Program-made: the position numbers and the translations under genes
Source of the DNA: SG8-39 sp041558415
GTDB lineage: Bacteria > Pseudomonadota > Gammaproteobacteria > Burkholderiales > SG8-39
DNA: 64,000 bases
Reading direction: 5' to 3'
Assembly: GCA_041558415.1 (NCBI GenBank)
Contig: JBFFEY010000009.1
Span: 16,048-80,047 of the forward strand
Shown: in pieces, positions 42,252 to 51,073 of the stretch
Position numbering within the stretch: the stretch's first letter is position 1
How the letters are laid out: each line of letters opens with the position of its first letter
The notes under the pieces: model-generated
The model's input: only the letters and a program-made list of their open reading frames with translations
Told to the model about the DNA's origin: nothing
Databases searched by the model: none

Positions 42252-43202
42252 ATGATACGAATCGAAAATCTCGTGAAGACCTTCGGTGCAAAACGCGCCG
42301 TCGACGGCGTGTCTTTCGCCGTCGAACGCGGCGAGGTGCTCGGCTTTCTCGGCCCGAACGGCGCCGGCAAGTCGACCACCATGCGCATGGTCACCGGCTT
42401 CATTCCGCCGACCGAAGGCAGCGTACGGGTGGGCGGTCACGACGTCGTCGAAGCGCCGCTCGCAGCGAAGCGGCTGATCGGCTACCTGCCGGAAGCGGCG
42501 CCTTCCTACCCCGACATGACGGTGGAGGGTTTCCTGTCGTTCGCCGCAGACATGCGCGGCCTCGCCGGCGACGCAAAAAAGCGCGCCATCGGCAAGGTGG
42601 TCGAGCGCTGCTTCCTCGCATCGGTCGTTCATCAGTCGATCGATACCCTGTCGAAGGGCTACCGCCACCGCACCTGTCTCGCGCAGGCGCTGATCCACGA
42701 TCCCGAAGTGCTCATCCTTGACGAGCCCACCGACGGCCTCGACCCCAACCAGAAGCACGAAGTACGCAACCTGATCCGCGAGCTCGGCGCAGCGAAGGCG
42801 ATCGTGTTCTCGACGCACATCCTCGAGGAAGTGGATGCCGCCTGTACGCGCGCCATCATCATCGATCGCGGCAAGATCGTCGCCAATGGCACGCCTGCCG
42901 AGCTGCGCGCACTGTCGGCATTCGCCGGCGCCGTCACGCTGCACGCGAGCGGCACGCAGCCCGAGGCGATGGCCGCCAAGCTCGCCGCGCTGGAGGGCGT
43001 CGCGCGCGTCGAGGCGGTGGACGGCATGCTGCGCGCCTACCCGCAGGAAAAGTCCGCCGGCGGCGCACTGGTGCGCGCGGTCGTCGAGCTCGCCGAGCGC
43101 GAAGGCTGGCGACTCGACCAGCTGCGTACCGAGGAAGGCCAGCTCGACGAGGTCTTCCGGCGCATCACGCTGCCGGACACGGTCAAGGAGCACCGCCCAT
43201 GA
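42252..43202 (+). CDS. ABC transporter ATPase (GldA/NosF-like)
   Basis: The 316-residue protein has Walker A GPNGAGKSTT (residues 35-44), a signature-like LSKGYRHRTCLAQALIHDP, Walker B VLILDEPTDGLDPNQ and the H-loop histidine in IVFSTHILEE. The C-terminal 80 residues (AVTLHASGTQPEAMAAKL...) are an added regulatory region. It is the first gene of a four-gene operon and overlaps the permease gene by four bases. Confidence 0.93.
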   Translation: MIRIENLVKTFGAKRAVDGVSFAVERGEVLGFLGPNGAGKSTTMRMVTGFIPPTEGSVRVGGHDVVEAPLAAKRLIGYLPEAAPSYPDMTVEGFLSFAADMRGLAGDAKKRAIGKVVERCFLASVVHQSIDTLSKGYRHRTCLAQALIHDPEVLILDEPTDGLDPNQKHEVRNLIRELGAAKAIVFSTHILEEVDAACTRAIIIDRGKIVANGTPAELRALSAFAGAVTLHASGTQPEAMAAKLAALEGVARVEAVDGMLRAYPQEKSAGGALVRAVVELAEREGWRLDQLRTEEGQLDEVFRRITLPDTVKEHRP

Positions 43203-43942
43203 GCGCCTGGCCGTTGATCTCGACCATCGCCCGGCGCGAGCTGGCGAGCTACTTCGCCTCGCCGGTGGCCTACGTCTTTCTCGTCATCTTCCTGCTGCTG
43301 ACCGGCTTCTTCACGTTCACCGCCGGCGCATTCTTCGAGCGCGGCGAGGCAAGCCTGGCCTCGTTCTTCATGTGGCATCCCTGGCTGTACCTGGTGCTGG
43401 TGCCGGCCGTCGGCATGCGCCTGTGGTCCGAGGAGCGGCGCGCAGGCACGCTGGAGCTGCTGTTCACGCTACCGATCGCGCCGTGGCAGGCGATCCTCGG
43501 CAAGTTCCTCGCCTCCTGGCTGTTTCTCGCCATCGCGCTCGGCCTCACGTTCCCGGTCGTCCTCACGGTGAACGTACTCGGCGAGCCCGACAACGGCCAG
43601 ATCTTCGCCGGCTACTTCGGCAGCCTGCTGATGGCGGGCGCCTACCTGGCGGTCACCTGCATGACCTCGGCGATGACACGCAATCAGGTGGTGGCGTTCA
43701 TCGTTTCGGTGGTGATCCTGCTGTTCCTCATTCTCGCCGGATTCACGCCGGTGACCGACCTGCTGGTGCGCTGGGCGAGCCCGGCTTTCGTCGACACGGT
43801 CGCGGCCTTTTCCGTGATGACGCACTTCGACGCCTTTCAGCGCGGCCTCATCGACTCGCGCGACCTGCTGTTTTTCCTTTCGGTCATCGGCTTCGCGCTG
43901 TTCGCGACCAGCGTGATCCTGCGCAACCACCGGGCGGGCTGA
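43199..43942 (+). CDS. ABC transporter permease (GldF/ABC-2 type)
   Basis: The 247-residue membrane protein has about six helices: YFASPVAYVFLVIFLLLTGF, HPWLYLVLVPAVGMRLWSEE followed by RRAGTLELLFTLPI, and several others. RRAGTLELL and LPI form the family motif of ABC-2 permeases. It would form the membrane channel for the ATPase encoded upstream. Its substrate is not known; the group is seen widely as the GldAFG-like exporter. Confidence 0.92.
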   Translation: MSAWPLISTIARRELASYFASPVAYVFLVIFLLLTGFFTFTAGAFFERGEASLASFFMWHPWLYLVLVPAVGMRLWSEERRAGTLELLFTLPIAPWQAILGKFLASWLFLAIALGLTFPVVLTVNVLGEPDNGQIFAGYFGSLLMAGAYLAVTCMTSAMTRNQVVAFIVSVVILLFLILAGFTPVTDLLVRWASPAFVDTVAAFSVMTHFDAFQRGLIDSRDLLFFLSVIGFALFATSVILRNHRAG

Positions 43943-43946
43943 CGCC

Positions 43947-45824
43947 ATGACGAACCGCAACACTGTACTGTTTTCCGCCGTCGGCCTGATCGTCCTGCTG
44001 CTGGCGCTGATCGCGTTCAACTACCTCGCCTCGACGGTGGCGCTGCGCGCCGACCTCACCGCAGGCAAGCTCTACACGCTTTCCGAGGGCACACGCCGCA
44101 TCCTCGGGCGCCTCGACACGCCGGTGAAGCTGAGGCTCTACGTTTCGCAGGGCGAGGCGATGCCGGTGCCGATGCGCAGCTTTTCCAAGCGCGTCGAGGA
44201 CATGGTCGACGAGTTCCGCAGCGCGGCCGAGGGCAAGCTGATCGTCGAGCGCTACAACCCGAAACCGGATTCCGACGAGGAAGACGCCGCGCAGCTCGAC
44301 GGCGTCGAGCCGCAGCAGCTCGCCAGCGGCGACGTCTTCTACCTCGGCATTGCCGTGACGCAGATCGATCGCAAGCAGGCGATCCCGAGCGTCAGCCCGC
44401 GCCGCGAGCGGCTGCTCGAATACGATCTGGCGCGCGCCATCGCGCGCGTCGGCAGCGCCTCGCGGCCGAAAGTCGGTGTCATGGCCGGGCCGCCGGTGCT
44501 TGGCGCGAGCTTCAACCCGATGACGCGCCAGCCTGCGGAGCCCTGGGTGCTGGCCGCCGAACTCAAGCGCGACTTCGACGTCGCGCAGATCCCGCTCGGC
44601 GTCGCCGAGATCCCGAAGGACATCGACGTATTGCTGCTGATTCACCCGCGCAACATCCAGCCCCAGGCCGAGTACGCCCTCGACCAGTTCATCCTGCGCG
44701 GCGGTAAGCTGATCGCCTTCGTCGACCCCTATGCCTATTTCGATGCGCAGCCCGGCATCCCCGGCATGCCGCCGATCGGCACCAGCTCGAGCCTGCCGAC
44801 GCTGTTCAAGGCCTGGGGTGTCACGCTGCCGGACAACAAGCTGGTCGCCGACATGGAATACCGCTCCGGTGCGGGCCAGCGCGAGACGCCGACCGTGCTG
44901 ACCCTCAACCGCACCGCGTTCAACCGCGACGACGTCGTCACCAGCCAGATCGAATCGGTGCTCTATCCCTGGGGCGGCGCCTTCGAGGTCAAGCCAGCGG
45001 AGGGCCTCAAGGTCCAGCCCCTGATCCGGAGCTCGGGCAATTCAATGCTGGTCGACAGCGCCAAAGCGACGACGTCCGGCGACGAGGCCTTCAAGGGCTT
45101 CCTGCCCGACGGCCAGGCAAAGCTGCTCGCCCTCCGCTTGAGCGGCGTGTTCAAGAGCGCCTTTGCCGACGGCCCGCCGCCGGCACCGGAGGCCAAGGAC
45201 AAGAAGCCGGCGCCGGCCGTCGTGGGGCCGCACCGCGCGAAAGCCGACAAGGAGAACGCGGTGCTGCTCGTGGCCGACATGGACCTGCTCGCCGACCCGG
45301 CCGCGGTGGACGTACAGGAGCTCTTTGGCCAGAAGATCATCGTGCCGTCGAACGGCAATCTCGCCCTCGCGCTCGGCATGGTCGAGCAGTTCGCCTCGGG
45401 CGACGAGCTGATCTCGCTGCGCAGCCGTGCCGCGGCGTTCCGCCCGCTCACCGTGGTGCGCGCGCTGGAGGCGGAAGCCGCCAAGCAGTACTTCGGCAAG
45501 ATCAGCGCGCTCGAGCAGGATCTGCAGAAGACCAGCGAGAAGCTGCAGGCACTGCAGGGCGCGAAGGGCTCCGGCTCCGGCCAGATCCTCACCGCGGAGC
45601 AGCAGACGGAACTGGAGCGCTTCCGCAAGAGCGTCGCGCAGACGCGCAAGGAGCTGAAGGCGGTGCGCAAGAACCTGCGCAAGGACTCCGAGGCGCTCGC
45701 CTTCTGGACCAAGGTGTTGAACATCGCCGTGCCGCCGCTCGCGCTCGCCTGCATCGGGCTCGGCGTCGCACTGCTGCGCCGGCGCCGCGCGCAGCGCAGC
45801 CTCGCCGCCGGAGGCGCGCAATGA
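43947..45824 (+). CDS. GldG-family auxiliary protein of the ABC system
   Basis: The 625-residue protein has an N-terminal anchor (VGLIVLLLALIAFNYLAS), a large extracytoplasmic domain (LYTLSEGTRRILGRLDTPVK; LEYDLARAIARVGSASRPKV; EYALDQFILRGGKLIAFVDP), a coiled-coil near residues 500-580 and a C-terminal helix (IAVPPLALACIGLGVALLRR). GldG homologues work with GldA/GldF ABC proteins; in most proteobacteria the role is undefined. The gene follows the permease by four bases. Confidence 0.9.
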   Translation: MTNRNTVLFSAVGLIVLLLALIAFNYLASTVALRADLTAGKLYTLSEGTRRILGRLDTPVKLRLYVSQGEAMPVPMRSFSKRVEDMVDEFRSAAEGKLIVERYNPKPDSDEEDAAQLDGVEPQQLASGDVFYLGIAVTQIDRKQAIPSVSPRRERLLEYDLARAIARVGSASRPKVGVMAGPPVLGASFNPMTRQPAEPWVLAAELKRDFDVAQIPLGVAEIPKDIDVLLLIHPRNIQPQAEYALDQFILRGGKLIAFVDPYAYFDAQPGIPGMPPIGTSSSLPTLFKAWGVTLPDNKLVADMEYRSGAGQRETPTVLTLNRTAFNRDDVVTSQIESVLYPWGGAFEVKPAEGLKVQPLIRSSGNSMLVDSAKATTSGDEAFKGFLPDGQAKLLALRLSGVFKSAFADGPPPAPEAKDKKPAPAVVGPHRAKADKENAVLLVADMDLLADPAAVDVQELFGQKIIVPSNGNLALALGMVEQFASGDELISLRSRAAAFRPLTVVRALEAEAAKQYFGKISALEQDLQKTSEKLQALQGAKGSGSGQILTAEQQTELERFRKSVAQTRKELKAVRKNLRKDSEALAFWTKVLNIAVPPLALACIGLGVALLRRRRAQRSLAAGGAQ

Positions 45825-46948
45825 GCGGCCGCGGGCTCGCGATCCTGATCGTTTTGCTGCTGCTGCTGGGCGGTGGCGCGCTGCTGATGGTCCAGCAGCA
45901 GCGCGGCCAGGAAGCCGCGAACGTCGCGGCGCTCGGCCAGCCGGTGCTGAAGGATCTCAAGGCCGCCGAGGTCGCCGCGATCCGCATCGAGGCGCCCGAG
46001 GCAAGCCTGTCGATTTCGCGCAGCGGCGATCGCTGGACGATCGCGGAGCGCAAGAATTTTCCCGCCGACCTCGAAAAAGTGCGCAGTTTCGTGCTGAAGG
46101 CGATCGAGCTGAAGGTCGGGCAGAGCGAGCCGATCGGTGCCGCCGACCGCAGGCGCCTGGCGCTACAGGAGAGCGGCGAAGGCGCGGGCACGCAGCTGAC
46201 CTTTGCGTCGGCCGACGGCAAGCCGCTCGCGCGCCTGATCGTCGGCAAGAAGTACTTCAAGCAGCAGCCGGACGATGCCGAGCAGGCGCCGGCCGACGGC
46301 CGCTTCGTGCTGCGTCCCGAGGACCCGAAGACGGTAATCATCGTTTCCGACCCGCTCGAGCCGGCGTCGCCGCAAAGCGCGCGCTGGGTGGAGCGCAGCG
46401 GCCTTGCCGCAGAGGGCGTCAAGACACTGCAGGCGCAGCTCGCCGACGGCGAGCGCTGGAAGATTCAGCGCACCGACGAGGACGCCGAATGGTCGCTCGA
46501 CGGCGAGATCCCCGCCGGCCAGCAGCTCGCGGTAACCAAGGCGAACGCCGCGTCGTACTCGATGAGCCTGCTGGAAATCGCCGACGTCGCGCCGCCGGAC
46601 ATCACGCCGGCCGAGACCGGGCTCGACAAGCCGAGCATCGTCACCGCATCGACCTTCGACGGCCTGACCTACGCGCTGAAGATCGGCAAGGAGGTCGATG
46701 GCAAGCGCTACCTCGCGATCACGATCGAAGGCGAGCCGGCGAAGACGCGCTCGCCGAAGACCGGCGAAAGCGAGGCCGACAAGGCGAAGCACGACAAGGC
46801 ATTCACCGAGCGGCTGGCCAAGCTCGAGCAACGCCTGGCGCGCGAAAAAGCACTCGCCGCGCAGGTGCTGCTGATCGACAAGATCAAGCTCGAGGACGTG
46901 CTGCAGAAGCGCGCGATCTTCCTCGAGAAGAAGGAAGACAAAAAGTAA
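45821..46948 (+). CDS. DUF4340-type membrane-anchored protein
   Basis: The 375-residue protein has an N-terminal hydrophobic segment (LAILIVLLLLLGGGALLMVQ) and a long extracytoplasmic part with repeated DUF4340 elements (AAIRIEAPEASLSISRSGDR, IVGKKYFKQQPDDAEQAPAD, FVLRPEDPKTVIIVSD). The C-terminus is lysine-rich. It overlaps the GldG-like gene by four bases, as in many GldAFG-DUF4340 operons, and likely sits at the same complex. Confidence 0.88.
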   Translation: MSGRGLAILIVLLLLLGGGALLMVQQQRGQEAANVAALGQPVLKDLKAAEVAAIRIEAPEASLSISRSGDRWTIAERKNFPADLEKVRSFVLKAIELKVGQSEPIGAADRRRLALQESGEGAGTQLTFASADGKPLARLIVGKKYFKQQPDDAEQAPADGRFVLRPEDPKTVIIVSDPLEPASPQSARWVERSGLAAEGVKTLQAQLADGERWKIQRTDEDAEWSLDGEIPAGQQLAVTKANAASYSMSLLEIADVAPPDITPAETGLDKPSIVTASTFDGLTYALKIGKEVDGKRYLAITIEGEPAKTRSPKTGESEADKAKHDKAFTERLAKLEQRLAREKALAAQVLLIDKIKLEDVLQKRAIFLEKKEDKK

Positions 46949-46958
46949 GCGTGACAAA

Positions 46959-46995
46959 GTCAACACCCGGCTCTCCCGGGGTTGACGTACGTCAA
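46959..46995 (+). promoter_or_regulatory. FNR/DNR-type palindrome overlapping a hairpin, upstream of a radical SAM gene
   Basis: TTGACGTACGTCAA at 46982-46995 is a perfect 14-base palindrome of the form TTGAC-N4-GTCAA, the pattern bound by Crp/FNR-family regulators such as DNR or NnrR. A further GTCAA half-site lies at 46959-46963. A ten-pair hairpin with one bulge (46960-46970 with 46976-46985) uses the same TTGA, so the hairpin and the operator share bases. The site is 69 bases before the ATG at 47064. Confidence 0.6.
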
Positions 46996-47063
46996 AAGCG
47001 ATCATGAATTAACACGGCGTTCGGCGATGGACGTCGCACAATGGCGGCCATCGGAGGTTCCGC

Positions 47064-48020
47064 ATGGCACAGATCACCGACCGCATCGACAACGTCACCC
47101 GCATCCCGGCGGACTTTCTCAAGGCCCGTCTGCAGGCGCCGAAGAGCGTCAAGATCGAAATCTCGCCGCGCTGCAACTACCGCTGCGGATTCTGCGCGCT
47201 GCGTTCGCGCGAAGTGCAGCCCAAGTGGGACATGGATTTCGCGCTGTTCAAGCGCATCACGCGCGAGATGCGCGAGGCCGGCGTCGAGGAAATCGGCGTG
47301 TTCTACCTCGGCGAGTCGTTCATGAATCCGCGCCTGCTGGTCGACTGCATTGCGTATCTCAAGCGCGAGATCGCGATGCCCTACGTGTTTCTCACCTCGA
47401 ACGCGTCGATGGCCTTTCCGGAAGCGGTGGAAGCCTGCATGCAGGCGGGGCTCGACTCGCTCAAGTGGTCGGTGAACGCCTGTGACGAGGCGCAGTTCGA
47501 GGACGTCATGGGGGTCTCGGGAAAGCTGTTCCACCGCGCCCTCGACAACATCGCCGCCGCCTGGGACACGCGCCAGCGCGGTGGCTACGCCACGGGGCTG
47601 TATGCGTCGTCGATCCGCTACGACGGCGCGCAGCAGCAGCGCATGGAGCAGCTGCTAAACGCGCGCGTGCGGCCCTACGTCGACCAGCACTACTGGCTGC
47701 CGCTCTACTCGATGGGGGCCTTCGCCACGCAGCGCGAAGAGGAGCTCGGCTACCGTCCCACCGCCGGCAACCAGGGGCGGCTCGGTGCGCTGCGCGAACC
47801 GCTGCCCTGCTGGTCGGCCTTCACCGAGGGCCACGTCACCGCCGAGGGCAAGCTGTCGGCCTGCTGCTTCGACGCGACCGCGAACTGGACCATGGGCGAT
47901 CTCACCCAGACCCCGTTCATGGATGCCTGGAACTCGGCCGCCTTCGTCGCGCTGCGCGAAGCGCACCTGAAAAAGGACGTGCGCGGCACGGTCTGCGAGT
48001 CCTGCATCGCCTACGGTTGA
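47064..48020 (+). CDS. Radical SAM protein with C-terminal SPASM-like cysteines
   Basis: The 318-residue protein carries the radical SAM CxxxCxxC at Cys37, Cys41, Cys44 (EISPRCNYRCGFCALRS). The C-terminus has further cysteines, LPCWSAF, LSACCFDAT and TVCESC, of the SPASM type that bind additional iron-sulfur clusters. Substrate is unknown; it may modify a peptide or another small molecule. The upstream FNR/DNR-type palindrome suggests control by oxygen or nitric oxide. It is followed by its own downstream gap of 124 bases and the EF-G-like gene. Confidence 0.85.
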   Translation: MAQITDRIDNVTRIPADFLKARLQAPKSVKIEISPRCNYRCGFCALRSREVQPKWDMDFALFKRITREMREAGVEEIGVFYLGESFMNPRLLVDCIAYLKREIAMPYVFLTSNASMAFPEAVEACMQAGLDSLKWSVNACDEAQFEDVMGVSGKLFHRALDNIAAAWDTRQRGGYATGLYASSIRYDGAQQQRMEQLLNARVRPYVDQHYWLPLYSMGAFATQREEELGYRPTAGNQGRLGALREPLPCWSAFTEGHVTAEGKLSACCFDATANWTMGDLTQTPFMDAWNSAAFVALREAHLKKDVRGTVCESCIAYG

Positions 48021-48050
48021 TCGGCCGGCGCACGGATCGCGCCGCGCTCT

Positions 48051-48079
48051 TCCCCCGCCCTGCGGGATGCTGCTATAAC
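48051..48079 (+). promoter_or_regulatory. Possible promoter of the EF-G-like gene
   Basis: TTCCCC at 48051-48056 and TATAAC at 48074-48079 lie 17 bases apart. The -10 box fits consensus well, the -35 box poorly. It is followed by a bulged GC hairpin near 48087-48104 and an AAGGAGGAGGAGG ribosome site immediately before GTG 48145. Confidence 0.35.
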
Positions 48080-48144
48080 TGCCTGCAGGCCCCGCCAGCG
48101 GGCCGTCCGGGATTACCCACCTGTCGACCAAGGAGGAGGAGGCC

Positions 48145-50208
48145 GTGGGCAGCCATTCCATCCAACACATCAGGACCATTGCGCTCGTCGGCCAGTCGGG
48201 CTCCGGCAAGACCACGCTGACCGAGGCGCTGCTGGCACAGGCGGGCGCGATTCCCGCGGCCGGCAGCGTCGAGCGCGGATCGACCGTCTGCGATTACACG
48301 CCGCTGGAAAAGGAGCTGCAGCACTCGCTCAAGCTGGCGGTCGCCAGCTTCGACGTGAAGGACGCCGAGGGCGAGACGCGCGTGCATCTGCTCGACACGC
48401 CGGGCTACGTCGATTTCGTCGGTCATTCGATGCCGGCGCTCGCCGCCGTGGAAACGGCGGCCGTCGTGATCAACGCGCAGAACGGCGTCGAGATGATGTC
48501 GAACCGCTTCATGCAATGGGCCGAGCATCGCGGGCTGGATCGCATCATCGTCGTCAACAAGATCGACGCCGAAAACGTTGACCTGCCCGCCCTGCTCGAG
48601 TCGATTCAGGCGCACTTTGGCAAGGAATGCCTGCCGCTCAACCTGCCGGCGGGCGGCGCGAGCCGCGTGTCAGACTGCTTCTTCGCGCCATCGGGCGAGT
48701 CGGATTTTTCCTCGGTGGAGGACGCGCACCGCCAGCTCGTCGACCAGGTGGTTGAGGTGGACGAAGCGCTGATGGCCGAATACCTGGAAAAGGGCGAGGT
48801 CGCCCCGGAGGCCCTGCACGAGCCGCTCGAGCGCGCGCTGCGCGAAGGCCACCTCATCCCGGTGGTGTTCACCTCGGCGAAGAGCGGCGCCGGCGTCAAG
48901 GAGCTGCTCGACGTGATCGTGAAGCTCCTGCCCAACCCGACCGAAGGCAATCCGCCGACCTACATCAACACCCCGGCCGATGGCAGCGCGCCGACCGAGC
49001 TCACCACCCAGCCCGATCCGTCGGCGCACGCGCTGGCGCACGTCTTCAAGATCGAGATCGATCCCTACGTCGGACGGCTTGCCGTGTTCCGCGTGCACCA
49101 GGGGCGCATCGCCTCCGGCTCGCAGCTCTATGTCGGCGAAGGCAAGAAGCCGATCAAGGCGGCGCACCTCTACCGCCTGTGCGGCAAGACGCAGACCGAG
49201 GTCGGCGAGGCGCTGCCCGGGGACATCTGCGCGCTGGCCAAGGTCGACGAGATCGCCTTCGACCACGTGCTGCACGACGCGGCGGAGGATGCCCACATTC
49301 ATGCGCGCCCGCTCGAGCTGCCGAGCGCGGTGTTCGGTCTCGCACTGCAGGCAAAGAAGCGCGGCGACGAGCAGAAAATCTCGGACGTGCTGCACCGCCT
49401 CACCGCCGAGGATCCCTGCCTCAGGATCGAGCACAACGTGCAGGCGAACGAAACCGTGATGCGCGGTCTCGGCGAGCTGCACCTGAAGACCGTGCTCGAC
49501 AAGATGGCGGCGCAGTACAAGCTCGAGCTCGACACCAAGCCGCCCTCGATCCCTTACCGCGAGACCATCGTCGGCAAGGCAGAGGGCCACAACCGACACA
49601 AGAAACAGACCGGCGGCGCGGGCCAGTTCGGCGAGGTCTATCTGCGCGTCGAACCGCTCGCGCGCGGCGCGGGCTTCGAGTTCCTCGACCAGACCAAGGG
49701 CGGGGTGATTCCGAACCAGTTCATTCCGGCGGTCGAGAAAGGCGTGCGCGCGGTGCTCGAATCGGGTTTCGTCGCCGGCTACCCGTTGCAGGACATCCGC
49801 GTCATCGTCTACGACGGCAAGCACCACCCGGTGGACTCGAAGGAAGTGGCCTTCGTTTCCGCGGGCCGCAAGGCGTTCATGGACGCGCTCGGCAAGGCGC
49901 GTGCCATCGTGCTCGAGCCGATCGTCAACGTCGACGTCGTGATTCCCGAGTCGAACATGGGCGACATCGCCGGCGACCTCGCCGGGCGTCGCGGCCACAT
50001 CAAAGGACAGGATGCGCCGCGCCCCGGCACCGTCGAGATCACCGCGCAGGCGCCGCTGTCGGAAATGGAGAACTTCCCGTCGCGGCTCAAGGCGCTCACC
50101 GCCGGCCACGGCGCCTACACCCTGGAGTTCAGCCACTACGAGCCGGCGCCCCCGCCGCTTCAGGCCAAGCTGGTCGAGCAGCACAAGCCAGCGCACGTCG
50201 AAGACTGA
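48145..50208 (+). CDS. Elongation factor G-like translational GTPase (EF-G2 type)
   Basis: The 687-residue protein has EF-G architecture: G1 GQSGSGKTTL (residues 17-26), G3 LLDTPGYVDFV, G4 VVNKIDAENVD, then domains II-V (HNRHKKQTGGAGQFGEVYLR is the conserved domain IV loop region). The G1 loop and effector region differ from canonical EF-G and sequence is shorter, matching the EF-G-like subfamily whose role in translation is unclear. A very strong AAGGAGGAGGAGG site precedes GTG 48145. The alpha/beta hydrolase gene starts 16 bases after it. Confidence 0.88.
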   Translation: MGSHSIQHIRTIALVGQSGSGKTTLTEALLAQAGAIPAAGSVERGSTVCDYTPLEKELQHSLKLAVASFDVKDAEGETRVHLLDTPGYVDFVGHSMPALAAVETAAVVINAQNGVEMMSNRFMQWAEHRGLDRIIVVNKIDAENVDLPALLESIQAHFGKECLPLNLPAGGASRVSDCFFAPSGESDFSSVEDAHRQLVDQVVEVDEALMAEYLEKGEVAPEALHEPLERALREGHLIPVVFTSAKSGAGVKELLDVIVKLLPNPTEGNPPTYINTPADGSAPTELTTQPDPSAHALAHVFKIEIDPYVGRLAVFRVHQGRIASGSQLYVGEGKKPIKAAHLYRLCGKTQTEVGEALPGDICALAKVDEIAFDHVLHDAAEDAHIHARPLELPSAVFGLALQAKKRGDEQKISDVLHRLTAEDPCLRIEHNVQANETVMRGLGELHLKTVLDKMAAQYKLELDTKPPSIPYRETIVGKAEGHNRHKKQTGGAGQFGEVYLRVEPLARGAGFEFLDQTKGGVIPNQFIPAVEKGVRAVLESGFVAGYPLQDIRVIVYDGKHHPVDSKEVAFVSAGRKAFMDALGKARAIVLEPIVNVDVVIPESNMGDIAGDLAGRRGHIKGQDAPRPGTVEITAQAPLSEMENFPSRLKALTAGHGAYTLEFSHYEPAPPPLQAKLVEQHKPAHVED

Positions 50209-50224
50209 GCGCACGGGCGCCGCG

Positions 50225-51040
50225 ATGAGCGTGGCCGAGACCCCCCTGCCCTACCACGTGCGCATCGGCTCTGGTGCGCCGCCCGTCGTGTTCGTGCACG
50301 GCTTTGCCTGCAGCCACAGCGACTGGCACGCGCAGCTGGTGCACTTCGGCGCGACGCGCACCGCCGTGGCCTGCGACCTGCGCGGCCACGGCTCGACCGC
50401 GGGCAAGCCAGCGGAGTGCTCGATCGAGACCTATGGCGCCGACGTTGCCGAGCTGCTGCGCAGCCTCGACCTGCCGCGCGCCGTGCTGGTGGGGCACAGC
50501 ATGGGCTGCCGCGTCGTGCTGCAGGCCATGCTAGACGCGCCCGGCCGCGTCGCCGGCCTGGTGCTGATCGACGGCAGCCGCATGGGCGAAGGCGATGCCG
50601 CGCGCGCCGCGCGCGCGGCGAGCGACACGGTGGCGGCGCTGGGCGGCTACGCGGCGTTCGCTCGAACGTTCTTCGAAGCGATGTTTTTCCCGACGAGCGA
50701 CGCCGCGCTCAGATCGGCCATCGTCGCCCGCGCCGCTGCCATGCCCGAAGCCATCGGCGCCGCGCTCTTCCCGCGCATGGCCACCTGGGACGCGGTCAAC
50801 ATGGAGCGCGCGCTCGCCACGGTGCGCCAGCCGATGCTGGTGATCCAGAGCACCTACCTCAACCCGGCACGCGAGCGCGTGCCGATCAAGCCCGGCGAAA
50901 CGACACCCTGGCTCGAGCTGGTGCGCAGCCGCGCGCCGCGCGCCCGCATCGAAACCGTGAGCGGCGTAGGCCATTTCGCGCAAATCGAGGCCGCGCAGGC
51001 GATCAATCAACTGATCGAGGGTCTCGTCGAAGCGCTCTGA
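50225..51040 (+). CDS. Alpha/beta hydrolase
   Basis: The 271-residue protein has the alpha/beta hydrolase fold: VVFVHGFACSHSDWHAQLVH (oxyanion hole), the nucleophile elbow LVGHSMGCRVVLQA with Ser, acid residue downstream and the catalytic His in SGVGHFAQIEAA. No signal peptide is present. Substrate cannot be inferred. The ATG at 50225 is 16 bases after the EF-G-like stop. Confidence 0.85.
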   Translation: MSVAETPLPYHVRIGSGAPPVVFVHGFACSHSDWHAQLVHFGATRTAVACDLRGHGSTAGKPAECSIETYGADVAELLRSLDLPRAVLVGHSMGCRVVLQAMLDAPGRVAGLVLIDGSRMGEGDAARAARAASDTVAALGGYAAFARTFFEAMFFPTSDAALRSAIVARAAAMPEAIGAALFPRMATWDAVNMERALATVRQPMLVIQSTYLNPARERVPIKPGETTPWLELVRSRAPRARIETVSGVGHFAQIEAAQAINQLIEGLVEAL

Positions 51041-51073
51041 AGGCGTCGGCGAGCGGCCAGGCGCCGAGCGGCA

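Noticed and set aside
46960..46985. Rho-independent terminator after the DUF4340 gene
   Set aside because: There is a hairpin, but it is followed by CGTACGTCAAAA and not by a T-run, so it is reported only as part of the regulatory site.
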